DNA of 64,000 bases from assembly GCA_937873665.1 (NCBI GenBank), contig CALMYW010000394.1:62001-126000 (forward strand), in the 5' to 3' direction. This DNA is from an uncultured Sphingorhabdus sp. GTDB taxonomy: Bacteria > Pseudomonadota > Alphaproteobacteria > Sphingomonadales > Sphingomonadaceae. The position numbers were made by a program, and so were the translations under genes. Positions 1-8,556 of the stretch are shown here, piece by piece. Within the stretch, counting starts at the first letter, position 1, and each line of letters opens with the position of its first letter. A model generated the notes under the pieces. That model did no database searches, was not told the DNA's origin, and saw only the letters and a program-made list of their open reading frames with translations.

Positions 1-1369
1 CGTCGAAGATGATAGTTCCGGCCCCGCCCTCTTCGGCCAATGCAACCTTGAGCGATAGGATGAAGCGCGATAACTCCCCACCCGACGCGATTTTCGCCAG
101 CGGTGCAAAGGGCGCGCCAGGGTTGGTCGAAATGAGGAATTCAACACGATCCATGCCCGATGCAGTCCAACGATCTTCCGGAAGCGTTTCCACGGCAGTC
201 TGAAACTTCGCCGCGTCCAGTTTGAGCGGTGCCAGTTCCGCAGCAACCGAAGCATCGAGGCGCTTGGCGGCGTCCGTTCGCTGCGCGGACAATTCAGATG
301 CCGATTTGCGATAGGCTTCGGCATGACGGGCAACTTCCGCCTCCAGCTTGGTCAGCCCTTCTCCACCCGCCTTGATGGCATCCAGTTTCGTCGCAAGCTC
401 GTCAGTCAGCTTCGCCAACTCTTCAGGGCGGACATTGTGCTTGCGTGCCAAGCCGCGAAGGTCAAACAACCGCACTTCGATGGCATCAAGCCGTTCGGGA
501 TCGAAGCTCAAGGCTTGAGTCGCGGCGATCAACTTGTCCTCGGCTTCGCTTGCCTCAATGACGGCGCGATCCAGCGCGGTCAGGGCTTCAGCAAGCAAGG
601 CATGTTCACCTGCAAGGCGATCAAGCTTTCGTGCCGCGCTACGCAGTTTTGCGAGACCGCTTTCTGAACCTTCAAAGGCTTCCAGCACTGCACGCAAATC
701 TTCGGCGATGCGTTCGCCCTTCTGCATGTCGGCGCGTTCAGTCGCGAGCAGTTCTTCTTCGCCCTCTTCGGGTGCAAAGCGGCGCAATTCGGCGACGGCG
801 TGCTCCAGCCATTCGCGATCGCGAGCGGCATTGTTCAGTGCCTCTCGGGCACTATCGAGCCGGGCCTTTGCCTCTTGCCATGCTTCAAAATGCCCCGACA
901 CCAATGCCGTATCGCATCGGCCAAAGCTATCGAGCAGCGCCCGGTGCCCACGCGGGTTCAGTAAGCCGCGATCATCATGCTGGCCGTGAATTTCAACCAA
1001 GTGAACACCTGCATCGCGGAGCAATGCAGCCGAACAAGGCTGGTCATTGATGAACGCCTTGCTGCCGCCATCAGCACGAACCGAACGGCGTACCATTACC
1101 GGTTCTCCGGCTTCGATAACGATGTCGTTTTCGGCGAGCAGTTTCAGGACATTGATCGGCGCATCGAAACTGGCCGTCACCTGTGCCTTGTCAGCACCTG
1201 AACGAACAAGCCCGCTGTCAGCGCGAGCGCCCAGCGCCAATCCAAGCGCATCAAGCAAGATCGATTTACCTGCGCCAGTCTCACCGGTGAGAACACCGAG
1301 GCCTGCTTCAAATTCGAGGTCAAGTGCCTCGATCAGCACCACGTCGCGGATCGAAAGGCCCGTCAACAT
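1..1369 (-). CDS. recN: DNA repair protein RecN (partial, C-terminus off the left edge)
   Basis: SMC-like ABC ATPase that acts in recombinational repair of double-strand breaks. The ATG at 1369-1367 opens a frame that stays open to the window edge (456 codons; the family is about 550 residues, so roughly the last 100 are missing). The N-terminus reads MLTGLSIRDVVLIEALDLEF with Walker A GETGAGKS at residues 29-36; the middle is charged coiled coil; the ABC signature SGGELSRF lies at about residue 429 (around bases 62-85) and the Walker B strand TIIFD runs into the edge. It starts 10 bases after the bamD stop, so the two form an operon, the usual arrangement in alphaproteobacteria. Identification is firm. 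Confidence 0.95.
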   Translation of the reverse strand, partial: MLTGLSIRDVVLIEALDLEFEAGLGVLTGETGAGKSILLDALGLALGARADSGLVRSGADKAQVTASFDAPINVLKLLAENDIVIEAGEPVMVRRSVRADGGSKAFINDQPCSAALLRDAGVHLVEIHGQHDDRGLLNPRGHRALLDSFGRCDTALVSGHFEAWQEAKARLDSAREALNNAARDREWLEHAVAELRRFAPEEGEEELLATERADMQKGERIAEDLRAVLEAFEGSESGLAKLRSAARKLDRLAGEHALLAEALTALDRAVIEASEAEDKLIAATQALSFDPERLDAIEVRLFDLRGLARKHNVRPEELAKLTDELATKLDAIKAGGEGLTKLEAEVARHAEAYRKSASELSAQRTDAAKRLDASVAAELAPLKLDAAKFQTAVETLPEDRWTASGMDRVEFLISTNPGAPFAPLAKIASGGELSRFILSLKVALAEEGGAGTIIFD

Positions 1370-1379
1370 AGCGGCAATG

Positions 1380-2168
1380 TCACGCTCCGGGAGCGTGTTT
1401 CTGCATCAGGTCGTATGCGCGCTGATACCATTTGCTGCCGGGATAGTTGGCACCCAAAACCGCAGCGGATCGTTTGGCTTCTTCCGGGATACCCATCGCG
1501 AGATAGCTTTCAGTCATGCGATACAGCGCTTCGGGAGCATGGGTCGTGGTTTCATATTTCTGCACGACTTCCTTGAAGCGAAGCGAAGCCGCAAGCCATA
1601 GTGCACGACGCTGATAGAAACGGCCGATTTCCATTTCTTTGCCCGCAAGATGGTCACGGACAAGGTCGATCTTCAAACCGGCATCAGCGGCATAACGCGT
1701 ATTGGGATAGCGCCTCTGCACCTCACCCAGCGCAGAGAGAGCTTGCTCGGTAATCTTCTGGTCGCGGGTTACGTCGCTGATCTGCTCATAATAATTCAGA
1801 GCAATCAGATAATAAGCGTAAGGCGCATCCTTGTTGCCCGGATGGATCGACAGGAAGCGGCGAGCCGAAGATGTGGATTCGTTATATTTCTGCGCCATGT
1901 AATAGCTGAACGCACTCATCAACTGCGCACGGCGCGCCCAGGGCGAATAAGGATGCTGGCGCTCCACTTCGTCAAACAATGCAGCTGCAATTTGATACTG
2001 CCCTTTATCCAGCTTTTCCTTCGCCGCCATGTATAGCGTATTGACGTCACGCGCGACGTAACGGGTATCCGAGCCACCGCCACCTCCGCCAAGCCCCAAT
2101 GAGGAGCATCCTGACAGTAATAAGACGGACATACCGAGCGCGAGTGGTGCGATAAGCTTTTTCTGCAT
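1380..2168 (-). CDS. bamD: Outer membrane assembly lipoprotein BamD
   Basis: Lipoprotein of the BAM complex, which folds beta-barrel proteins into the outer membrane. The 262-residue product has a signal peptide ending in the lipobox LLSGC (lipidated Cys21), a Gly-rich linker, then TPR-type helical repeats (for example YYMAQKYNESTSSARRFL and ALGEVQRRYPNTRYAADA), matching the family length of about 250-270. Two ATGs lie 6 bases apart; I chose the second (2168) because AAGGG sits 6 bases before it, whereas it abuts the first. Downstream recN follows after 10 bases; upstream lies the pnp terminator, so bamD has its own promoter in the 2169-2275 gap, which I could not pinpoint. Confidence 0.93.
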   Translation of the reverse strand: MQKKLIAPLALGMSVLLLSGCSSLGLGGGGGGSDTRYVARDVNTLYMAAKEKLDKGQYQIAAALFDEVERQHPYSPWARRAQLMSAFSYYMAQKYNESTSSARRFLSIHPGNKDAPYAYYLIALNYYEQISDVTRDQKITEQALSALGEVQRRYPNTRYAADAGLKIDLVRDHLAGKEMEIGRFYQRRALWLAASLRFKEVVQKYETTTHAPEALYRMTESYLAMGIPEEAKRSAAVLGANYPGSKWYQRAYDLMQKHAPGA

Positions 2169-2275
2169 GGGCATCCCTTAATGGCACTTGGCGCCGTCGC
2201 CAAGGCTTTTGCGCTTTCTTTATTCGCAGGTCTGTATCCGCGATGAACCAGTTCGCAAGAAGACAGCCGATACAA

Positions 2276-2304
2276 CGAAAAAGGGCCGCCGAAGCAGCCC
2301 TTTC
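2276..2304 (-). terminator. Rho-independent terminator of pnp
   Basis: On the minus strand the sequence GGGCTGC-TTCG-GCGGCCC forms a GC-rich stem with a UUCG tetraloop followed directly by TTTTT. It begins about 22 bases after the pnp stop codon and separates pnp from bamD. Confidence 0.85.
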
Positions 2305-2325
2305 CCTTAGTCTCTAGCTGAAAGA

Positions 2326-4626
2326 TCAGTCTTTCAGGAAATCCGGAACATGGTTCGGATCTCCGCCTTCTCCGCCTTCCGAACGCTCCCGACGCGGGCC
2401 GCGATCACGTCCGCCGCCGTCACGACGCGGTCCACGGCCACGATCGCCACCTTCACGGCGGGGACCACGGTCTCCGCGGTCGCCACGATCCGAACGCTCA
2501 CGCGGTTCGCGAGGCGGGCGGGTGTCTTCCAATTCTTCACCGGTTTCCTGATCGACCAGACGCATTGACAGGCGAACCTTACCACGCGGGTCGATTTCGA
2601 GGACCTTGACCTTGACGTCCATGCCTTCGCTGACAACATCGGTCGGCTTTTCAACGCGCTCGTTCTTCATTTCACTGACATGGACGAGACCGTCCTTACC
2701 ACCCATGAAGTTCACAAACGCACCGAAATCAACGATGTTGACGACCTTGCCGTCATAGATTTTGCCGACTTCAGCTTCTTCGACGATGCCCGAAATCCAT
2801 TTGCGGGCGGCTTCGATCTGCGAAAGGTCGCTCGACGAAATCTTGATCAGGCCTTCATCATCGATGTCGACCTTCGCACCAGTGGTGGCGACGATTTCAC
2901 GGATGACCTTGCCGCCGGTACCGATGATGTCACGGATCTTCGACTTGTCGATCTGCATCGTTTCGATGCGCGGTGCGTAGTCAGACAGTTCGGTACGGGC
3001 CGAACCCAACGCCTTCGCCATTTCGCCAAGGATGTGCGCACGGCCTTCCTTCGCCTGGTTCAGCGCAGCTTCAAAGATTTCGCGTGTGATACCCGCAATC
3101 TTGATGTCCATCTGCATCGTGGTGATGCCTTCAGATGTACCAGCTACCTTGAAATCCATGTCGCCGAGATGGTCTTCATCGCCGAGGATATCCGAGAGGA
3201 TCGCATAATCCTTGCCTTCGAGGATGAGACCCATGGCGATACCCGAAACCGGACGCTTGATGGGGACGCCAGCGTCCATCATCGAGAGCGAACCGCCGCA
3301 AACCGACGCCATTGACGACGAGCCGTTCGACTCGGTGATGTCGCTGGTCAGGCGGATGGTATAGGGAAACTCGTCCTTGCTCGGCAGCACGGGGTGCAGC
3401 GCACGCCATGCCAACTTGCCATGGCCGACTTCACGACGGCCCGGCGCGCCAAAGCGACCGACTTCACCGACCGAATAGGGTGGGAAGTTATAGTGCAGCA
3501 TGAAGTTCTGGTATGACAGGCCATTGAGACCGTCGATCATCTGCTCCGCATCCTTGGTTCCCAAGGTGCAGGTTGCGATGGTCTGCGTTTCACCGCGCGT
3601 GAACAGGCACGAACCATGTGCACGGGGCAGGAAGTGCGTTTCGGCGAGGATCGGACGGATCTGCGTCGTCGAACGGCCATCGATGCGGGTACCGTCCTTC
3701 AGGATCGCGCCACGGACGATTTCAGCTTCCAGCTTCTTCATCAGCTTTTGCGCGGCCATCTGGTCCTGCGGGGTTGCGTCGCTAAACGCTTCCTTCGCCT
3801 TGGCGCGGGCTTCGTTCAACGCGTTCGAACGGGCCGATTTGTCAGTTAGCTTGTAAGCAGCGGCAATATCCTTGCCGATCAGCTTCTTCAGCTTGTCCTT
3901 GGCAGCCGAGAGATCGGCCTGCTCAGCCATTTCCCAAGGATCCTTGGCAGCCTTCTCGGCCAGCTTGACGATCGCTTTCACGACTTCCTTACAGGCGTCA
4001 TGTGCAAACATGACGGCGCCGAGCATGATTTCTTCAGAAAGCTCATTGGCTTCGGATTCAACCATCATCACCGCATCATAAGTTGCAGCAACAACCAGAT
4101 CGAGATCGCCTTCAGCAACCTGTTCATCGGTCGGGTTGAGGATATATTCGCCATTCAGGTAACCAACGCGCGCTGCGCCGATGGGGCCCATGAAAGGGAC
4201 GCCCGAAATGGTGAGCGCAGCAGATGCTGCAACCATTGCGAGGATATCGGGCTCGTTCTGGCCGTCATAGCTCAAAACCTGCGCAATAGCGTTGATTTCG
4301 TTGTAGAAACCTTCCGGGAACAGAGGACGGACCGGCCGGTCGATCAGGCGCGAAACCAGCGTTTCCTTTTCGGTGGCACCGCGTTCACGCTTGAAGAAGC
4401 CACCGGGAATGCGGCCTGCAGCCGAATATTTTTCCTGATAGTGAACAGTGAGCGGGAAGAAATCCTGGCCCTCTTTCACCGACTTTGCCGCGGTGACCGC
4501 GCAAAGCACAACAGTTTCGCCAAGGGTCGCGATGACAGCGCCGTCGGCTTGACGGGCAACCTTGCCCGTTTCGAGTGTCAGGGTTTGTCCGCCCCACTCG
4601 ATTGATACATTCTTTACATCAAACAT
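2326..4626 (-). CDS. pnp: Polyribonucleotide nucleotidyltransferase (PNPase)
   Basis: Phosphorolytic 3'-5' exoribonuclease of RNA decay. The 766 residues show the family order: RNase PH domain 1 (about 10-220), helical linker, RNase PH domain 2 (about 320-545, with [15 protein letters not shown]), KH domain with the IGTGGK loop (about 555-615), S1 domain ([18 protein letters not shown], about 620-690). A C-terminal tail of about 60 residues is packed with RGD/RGP/RRD repeats, a basic disordered RNA-binding or RNase E-docking type of tail; its partner is not evident here. AAGGAAA precedes the ATG by 5 bases. It sits downstream of rpsO, the conserved rpsO-pnp order, but a terminator lies between them. 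Confidence 0.97.
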   Translation of the reverse strand: MFDVKNVSIEWGGQTLTLETGKVARQADGAVIATLGETVVLCAVTAAKSVKEGQDFFPLTVHYQEKYSAAGRIPGGFFKRERGATEKETLVSRLIDRPVRPLFPEGFYNEINAIAQVLSYDGQNEPDILAMVAASAALTISGVPFMGPIGAARVGYLNGEYILNPTDEQVAEGDLDLVVAATYDAVMMVESEANELSEEIMLGAVMFAHDACKEVVKAIVKLAEKAAKDPWEMAEQADLSAAKDKLKKLIGKDIAAAYKLTDKSARSNALNEARAKAKEAFSDATPQDQMAAQKLMKKLEAEIVRGAILKDGTRIDGRSTTQIRPILAETHFLPRAHGSCLFTRGETQTIATCTLGTKDAEQMIDGLNGLSYQNFMLHYNFPPYSVGEVGRFGAPGRREVGHGKLAWRALHPVLPSKDEFPYTIRLTSDITESNGSSSMASVCGGSLSMMDAGVPIKRPVSGIAMGLILEGKDYAILSDILGDEDHLGDMDFKVAGTSEGITTMQMDIKIAGITREIFEAALNQAKEGRAHILGEMAKALGSARTELSDYAPRIETMQIDKSKIRDIIGTGGKVIREIVATTGAKVDIDDEGLIKISSSDLSQIEAARKWISGIVEEAEVGKIYDGKVVNIVDFGAFVNFMGGKDGLVHVSEMKNERVEKPTDVVSEGMDVKVKVLEIDPRGKVRLSMRLVDQETGEELEDTRPPREPRERSDRGDRGDRGPRREGGDRGRGPRRDGGGRDRGPRRERSEGGEGGDPNHVPDFLKD

Positions 4627-4689
4627 AGATTTTCCTTGAGATGCCTTCGCGCCCTATTGCGCAAAGGGGCCTCCTGTTTTCCGGGATCT

Positions 4690-4751
4690 CCGGCCCGGGC
4701 CGGTTGGAGCATTTTGCGCCCCCATGGCCGGGTTCGCCGAAATGCGAACCC
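4690..4751 (-). promoter_or_regulatory. Structured 5' leader of pnp
   Basis: The pnp leader contains a perfect 8-bp stem-loop (GGGTTCGC / GCGAACCC with a 6-base loop, 4730-4751) and a 14-base GC palindrome (CCGGCCCGGGCCGG, 4690-4703). In enterobacteria the pnp leader is a structured RNase III / PNPase autoregulation site; the structure here is seen, the function is inferred by analogy only. Confidence 0.45.
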
Positions 4752-4762
4752 ACCCCATATAG

Positions 4763-4793
4763 CAAAAGCGGCCCGCAGAGGGGGCCGCTTCGC
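4763..4793 (-). terminator. Terminator or attenuator between rpsO and pnp
   Basis: On the minus strand AGCGGCCC-CCTCTGC-GGGCCGCT is followed by TTTTG, 7 bases after the rpsO stop codon. It would end most rpsO transcripts while permitting read-through into pnp. Confidence 0.8.
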
Positions 4794-4799
4794 AATTTC

Positions 4800-5069
4800 T
4801 TATTTACGCAGACCGAGCTTGGAAATCAGCGCATTATAACGCGCGACATCCTTTTTCTTGAGGTAGTCAAGAAGCGAACGGCGCCGATTGACCATCTGGA
4901 GAAGTCCGCGACGCGAGTGGTTATCCTTGGCGTGGCTTTTGAAGTGTGCGGTCAGGGTGTTGATGCGATCGGTGAGGATTGCAACCTGGACTTCCGGTGA
5001 ACCGGTGTCGCCCTTGCCCTGGGCGTTGTCCTTGATAACTTCGGCTTTGCGTTCAGCAGTAATAGACAT
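4800..5069 (-). CDS. rpsO: 30S ribosomal protein S15
   Basis: Primary 16S rRNA-binding protein of the small subunit. The 89 residues equal the universal S15 length and show the diagnostic segments [17 protein letters not shown] and [27 protein letters not shown] lies 5 bases before the ATG. It follows truB by 23 bases in the classic truB-rpsO-pnp order and is followed by a terminator-like hairpin before pnp. Confidence 0.98.
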   Translation of the reverse strand: MSITAERKAEVIKDNAQGKGDTGSPEVQVAILTDRINTLTAHFKSHAKDNHSRRGLLQMVNRRRSLLDYLKKKDVARYNALISKLGLRK

Positions 5070-5092
5070 GTTTTTCCTTCGAACATCGTATT

Positions 5093-5989
5093 TTAAAGGT
5101 TGAAGCCACGAACGGTTCTTAACTCACCGCCGATTTGCTCTACCAGCGCCAAGGCACGCATTTCTGCGTCTCGCGCCCAATATAGCCCATCTTTCGTGGC
5201 AACCCCGGTCAAGACACGACCCTGCTGGATCGCCTTTGCCGCATCCGGGGAGAGATCAAGAGCCGGGATGTCGACCAGCCCTGCCTCCAACGGCAAGATA
5301 ATGTCTTTTGCAGGCGCGCCCTTACCAATTTCATTGAGTTTGTCCAGCGAAATCGCGCGATCCAGCGTGAACGGCCCCGCTTTGGTGCGCCGGAGCATAG
5401 TGACATGCCCTACTGTGCCAAGGGCATGCGAAATGTCACGTGCCAGCGACCGGATATAAGTGCCTTTGGAAACATGCGCAGAGAGGGTAACCTCTTCCAT
5501 TGCGGCTTCACCTGCCGGTTCCGAAACAGAAAGAGCGTATATGGTCACTTGCCGGGCCGCAATCTCGATGACCTCCCCTGCCCTTGCCCGATCATAAGCG
5601 CGTTTCCCGTCAATCTTTATCGCCGAGTAAGCAGGTGGTATTTGCTCAATTACTCCGGTGAATATCGGCAGAACAGCCTCGATCTGCGCCATTGTGGGCC
5701 GTATGTCGGAAGTCGCTACAACCTCTCCCTCAGCATCCAATCCCGCCGTTTCGTCGCCGAATTTGATTGTAAAGTCATAGACTTTGGACGCATCGAGCAT
5801 CCGACCGCACAATTTGGTTGCTTCGCCAATGGCAATCGGCAAAACGCCCGTTGCGAGAGGATCGAGCGTGCCGCCATGGCCGACCTTAACTTTTCCAAAT
5901 CCGGCTTCGCGCAGGTTGCGCTTTACCGCCGCGACGGCCTGCGTCGAACCTAAACCAATCGGTTTGTCCAAAATGATCCAGCCGTTCAT
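5093..5989 (-). CDS. truB: tRNA pseudouridine(55) synthase TruB
   Basis: Converts U55 of the tRNA T-loop to pseudouridine. The 298-residue protein begins [17 protein letters not shown] and has the catalytic motif [17 protein letters not shown] (catalytic Asp in GTLDP) and the YIRSLARD motif of the family. An upstream ATG at 6025 would overlap the preceding gene; 5989 is preferred because family proteins start just before the GWIILDKP segment and AAGGCGGGG precedes it. First gene of the truB-rpsO-pnp group. Confidence 0.96.
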   Translation of the reverse strand: MNGWIILDKPIGLGSTQAVAAVKRNLREAGFGKVKVGHGGTLDPLATGVLPIAIGEATKLCGRMLDASKVYDFTIKFGDETAGLDAEGEVVATSDIRPTMAQIEAVLPIFTGVIEQIPPAYSAIKIDGKRAYDRARAGEVIEIAARQVTIYALSVSEPAGEAAMEEVTLSAHVSKGTYIRSLARDISHALGTVGHVTMLRRTKAGPFTLDRAISLDKLNEIGKGAPAKDIILPLEAGLVDIPALDLSPDAAKAIQQGRVLTGVATKDGLYWARDAEMRALALVEQIGGELRTVRGFNL

Positions 5990-6021
5990 TGCCCCGCCTT
6001 TGGCGGAGCGACACCACGGCG

Positions 6022-6450
6022 TCAATCGTCAGGAGCAACGGCCTTCTTTGCTTCCGCGCGGACCTCTTTGCGTATTTGTATTCGCTCTTTGCGGGGTAAG
6101 GGTTTCTCAGCTGTCACCAGACTATCAAACTGGCAATAATCCCGGCCAGCAATAACACCGCCAAATTTGTCGAGCGATGCCGCCCCGCGCGTATCGAAAG
6201 CCAGCCCATTGGCATGGCTCAAATTGTGGCACGGCCCGATTATCCGCGCATAATACCAGCGCCGCTGGCGGTCCTCGATCCATATGCCACGATCACCATT
6301 GGCTTCGAAGTTTCGAATGCCACCATGGTTGGCGAAAGGAATTTTTGCCTCAACACCATATTCGGCCCACTCTTTAGGCTTTGCTGCTTGGGACGATGTG
6401 GCAACAAAAGCTGTCAATGCAGCACCAAAGATGGAAATGACTGTTTTCAT
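6022..6450 (-). CDS. Small exported protein, DUF6491-like
   Basis: A 142-residue protein with an N-terminal signal peptide (MKTVISIFGAALTAFVATSSQAA, cleavage after the last Ala), then a short domain with FANHGGIRNFEANGDRGI and RRWYYARIIGPC and a Lys/Arg/Glu-rich tail. The wording resembles the DUF6491 family of exported alphaproteobacterial proteins, recalled from memory rather than searched. Two conserved-looking cysteines (in GPC and DYC) could form a disulfide. Function unknown. It starts 8 bases after tdk ends and lies 32 bases before truB, so it is probably cotranscribed with tdk. Confidence 0.75.
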   Translation of the reverse strand: MKTVISIFGAALTAFVATSSQAAKPKEWAEYGVEAKIPFANHGGIRNFEANGDRGIWIEDRQRRWYYARIIGPCHNLSHANGLAFDTRGAASLDKFGGVIAGRDYCQFDSLVTAEKPLPRKERIQIRKEVRAEAKKAVAPDD

Positions 6451-6458
6451 GGCTCTTC

Positions 6459-7073
6459 TTATGTCGTCTCCAAGCTTAACGCTGAATGAGCGGCAGATTC
6501 ATTCCGCGCTTCCATGAAATGGCGGCGGCACATCGCGACATAGCGGTCATTCCCGCCAATTTCGGTTTGTTTGCCGTCAATCACGGCATGGCCTTCGGCA
6601 TCCACACGCAGGTTCATCGTCGATTTTCGGCCGCAGTGGCAGACCGCCTTTAATTCGACCAACGCATCGGCAAGCCCCAAAAGTGCGGCAGAGCCGGGGA
6701 AAAGTTCAGCGGCAAAATCTGTCCTCAGGCCGTAGCACAAGACTGGAATGCCCGCTTCATCGGCGATGCGTGCCAGCTGCAGAACTTGTTCCCTTGACAA
6801 AAACTGCGCTTCGTCAATCAGGACGCAGGCCAACGGGTTGCTATGGTGTTCTGCGACGATATCGTTCCACAAGTCGGATTCCGGAGAAAATTTACATGCT
6901 TCCGCCTGAAGACCGATACGCGATGTCACATAGCCCTTCCCGTACCGGTCGTCGAGCGCGGCCGTCCAGACCATCGTGTTCATTCCGCGTTCGCGATAAT
7001 TGAAATCGGCCTGCAATAATGTGGTCGATTTGCCCGCGTTCATCGAGGAGTAATAGAAATACAGCTTAGCCAT
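6459..7073 (-). CDS. tdk: Thymidine kinase (class II)
   Basis: Phosphorylates thymidine in the pyrimidine salvage pathway. The 204-residue protein has the P-loop SSMNAGKS near the N-terminus, the Walker B-like DEAQFL, the lasso-type zinc residues (CHCGRK and the later MCRRHF) and the substrate-binding [10 protein letters not shown] segment, in the same order as E. coli Tdk. It is not normally part of the truB-rpsO-pnp neighbourhood, so it marks an insertion into that cluster together with the small exported gene after it. Confidence 0.95.
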   Translation of the reverse strand: MAKLYFYYSSMNAGKSTTLLQADFNYRERGMNTMVWTAALDDRYGKGYVTSRIGLQAEACKFSPESDLWNDIVAEHHSNPLACVLIDEAQFLSREQVLQLARIADEAGIPVLCYGLRTDFAAELFPGSAALLGLADALVELKAVCHCGRKSTMNLRVDAEGHAVIDGKQTEIGGNDRYVAMCRRHFMEARNESAAHSALSLETT

Positions 7074-7154
7074 GAGGCTACATAATAGTCCGTGCTAGAC
7101 GAAGCCAAGCGCAATATGCCATGGGCAATGACGGTCGCGATTGAGGAGTGAATA

Positions 7155-7736
7155 ATGCAGTGGAAAACTGCTCATTGGACTGCTGCACTGTTTATTTTGT
7201 GCACAGCCAGCGTAGGGTATTCAGCATCGACATACCGGTTCACGCTGGATCCCGGCTCAAGCTCGGTCGATGCAAAGGTCGCATTCATGGGGGTTGGCAA
7301 TCGCAAAGCCTATTTTCCTGCGCTTCGCGGCAAGGTGCTGCTTTCTCCGGCACAAATGAACCAGATCGATCTGGATGTTTCAATCGACGCCACACAGCTT
7401 AAGTCCGATGACAATGTCACAACCGGTCGTTTGAAGGGCAAAGACTTTTTTTATGTCGACAAATTTCCGACCGTACGGTTCGAAGGCACCCAATTGGCGA
7501 TGACGACCGCGACCAGTGGCGTTGTCCGTGGCGATCTGACCGCGCGCGGGGTGACCCGTCCGGTGGCACTGAACGTCGTTTTTTCCGAACCGCCTGCGCA
7601 GGCCAATGGAAAGGAAGCAATCCGGTTGACCGGAGTCACCACAATCAATCGCAAAGATTTCGGGATGACGGCTTATTCGCTGGTGGTGGGCAAAAAGGTG
7701 TCGATTACAATCCGGACGCGGCTGTTGCCGAGCTAG
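7155..7736 (+). CDS. YceI-family periplasmic protein
   Basis: Lipocalin-like beta-barrel of the YceI family, which binds polyisoprenoid-type lipids. The 193-residue product has a signal peptide (to about residue 23, GYSAS), then [37 protein letters not shown] and [16 protein letters not shown], the family hallmarks. GAGGAG lies 8 bases before the ATG. It is the only plus-strand gene in the first 14 kb and converges on rbfA with overlapping stop codons. A second, partial paralogue starts at 63822. Confidence 0.9.
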   Translation: MQWKTAHWTAALFILCTASVGYSASTYRFTLDPGSSSVDAKVAFMGVGNRKAYFPALRGKVLLSPAQMNQIDLDVSIDATQLKSDDNVTTGRLKGKDFFYVDKFPTVRFEGTQLAMTTATSGVVRGDLTARGVTRPVALNVVFSEPPAQANGKEAIRLTGVTTINRKDFGMTAYSLVVGKKVSITIRTRLLPS

Positions 7737-8146
7737 ACTTCGGCGTCGCCATCGGGCGTCAAATCCTGGGTCACGTGGGGATTCGATAACAGCTTCTCGA
7801 TATGGCTGGCCTCATCGAAGCTTTCATCTGCCAGAAACTTCAGTTTCGCCGCATATTTCAATCGAACCCGCGAAGCGACTTCACGCTGCAAGAATGCGGT
7901 GTTCGTGCGCAAGGCTTTCAACACCTCTGCCTCATCCGCGCCAAGCAAGGATTTCACAAACACGGTTGCGTGCCGCAAATCCGGCGACATCCGCACCTCG
8001 GTGATACTGACGCTGTGGCTGGTCAGGACATCATCATGCACATCGCCACGCGCCAACAGCTCGGAGAGGATATGCCGGAACTGTTCGCCTACGCGCAGCA
8101 AGCGAACCGACCGGCCTTCAGGGGTTTCGTTGTGGCGGGCCATCAA
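7733..8146 (-). CDS. rbfA: 30S ribosome-binding factor RbfA
   Basis: Cold-shock and maturation factor that binds immature 30S subunits. The 137 residues have the KH-like core: [41 protein letters not shown] and [19 protein letters not shown]. It overlaps the upstream thioesterase by 4 bases, so it is translationally coupled, and is the last gene of the rimP-to-rbfA operon. Its TAG stop and the TAG of the convergent yceI gene share one CTAG tetramer. Confidence 0.93.
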   Translation of the reverse strand: MMARHNETPEGRSVRLLRVGEQFRHILSELLARGDVHDDVLTSHSVSITEVRMSPDLRHATVFVKSLLGADEAEVLKALRTNTAFLQREVASRVRLKYAAKLKFLADESFDEASHIEKLLSNPHVTQDLTPDGDAEV

Positions 8147-8556
8147 TTCTCACTTCCCGGGATTGGCGTCGGAATCGCGGTCGAGGTCGAACGCGCATAA
8201 ATCGTCGTCCAGCTCTCGTCCCACAATTCGCCTTCAAGGAATATGACGCGGCGGCCGCGACGCACTACCCTGCCCTTGCCCATCAATGGCCCGGGCGGAA
8301 TCAGCTTTAGCAGCGTCATGGAAATCTCAAGGTTCAGCGGGGCTTCCGTGCCGCCGGTGGCTTGAACATGCGCCCATCCCATCGCTTCATCAAGGAATCC
8401 AGCCACCAGTCCGCCCTGTACACCGCCACGACCTGTGATGAAACTGTCCGGCGCGACGAAGCGCATAGTTATGGTTTCGCTGACGGGATCGAAGTCAACA
8501 AACTCCGCTCCCATCAGGTCAACATGTGCGCCGCCTTTTCCAAGGAACTCCGTCAC
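8143..8556 (-). CDS. PaaI-type hotdog thioesterase
   Basis: A 137-residue single hotdog-fold protein; [23 protein letters not shown] is the PaaI/thioesterase-II active-site helix region with a catalytic-type Asp (FLDEA). It likely hydrolyses acyl-CoA; the substrate cannot be told. It is wedged between infB and rbfA with 4-base overlaps on both sides (8553-8556 and 8143-8146), so its expression is tied to translation factors without an evident biochemical link. Confidence 0.85.
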   Translation of the reverse strand: MTEFLGKGGAHVDLMGAEFVDFDPVSETITMRFVAPDSFITGRGGVQGGLVAGFLDEAMGWAHVQATGGTEAPLNLEISMTLLKLIPPGPLMGKGRVVRRGRRVIFLEGELWDESWTTIYARSTSTAIPTPIPGSEN

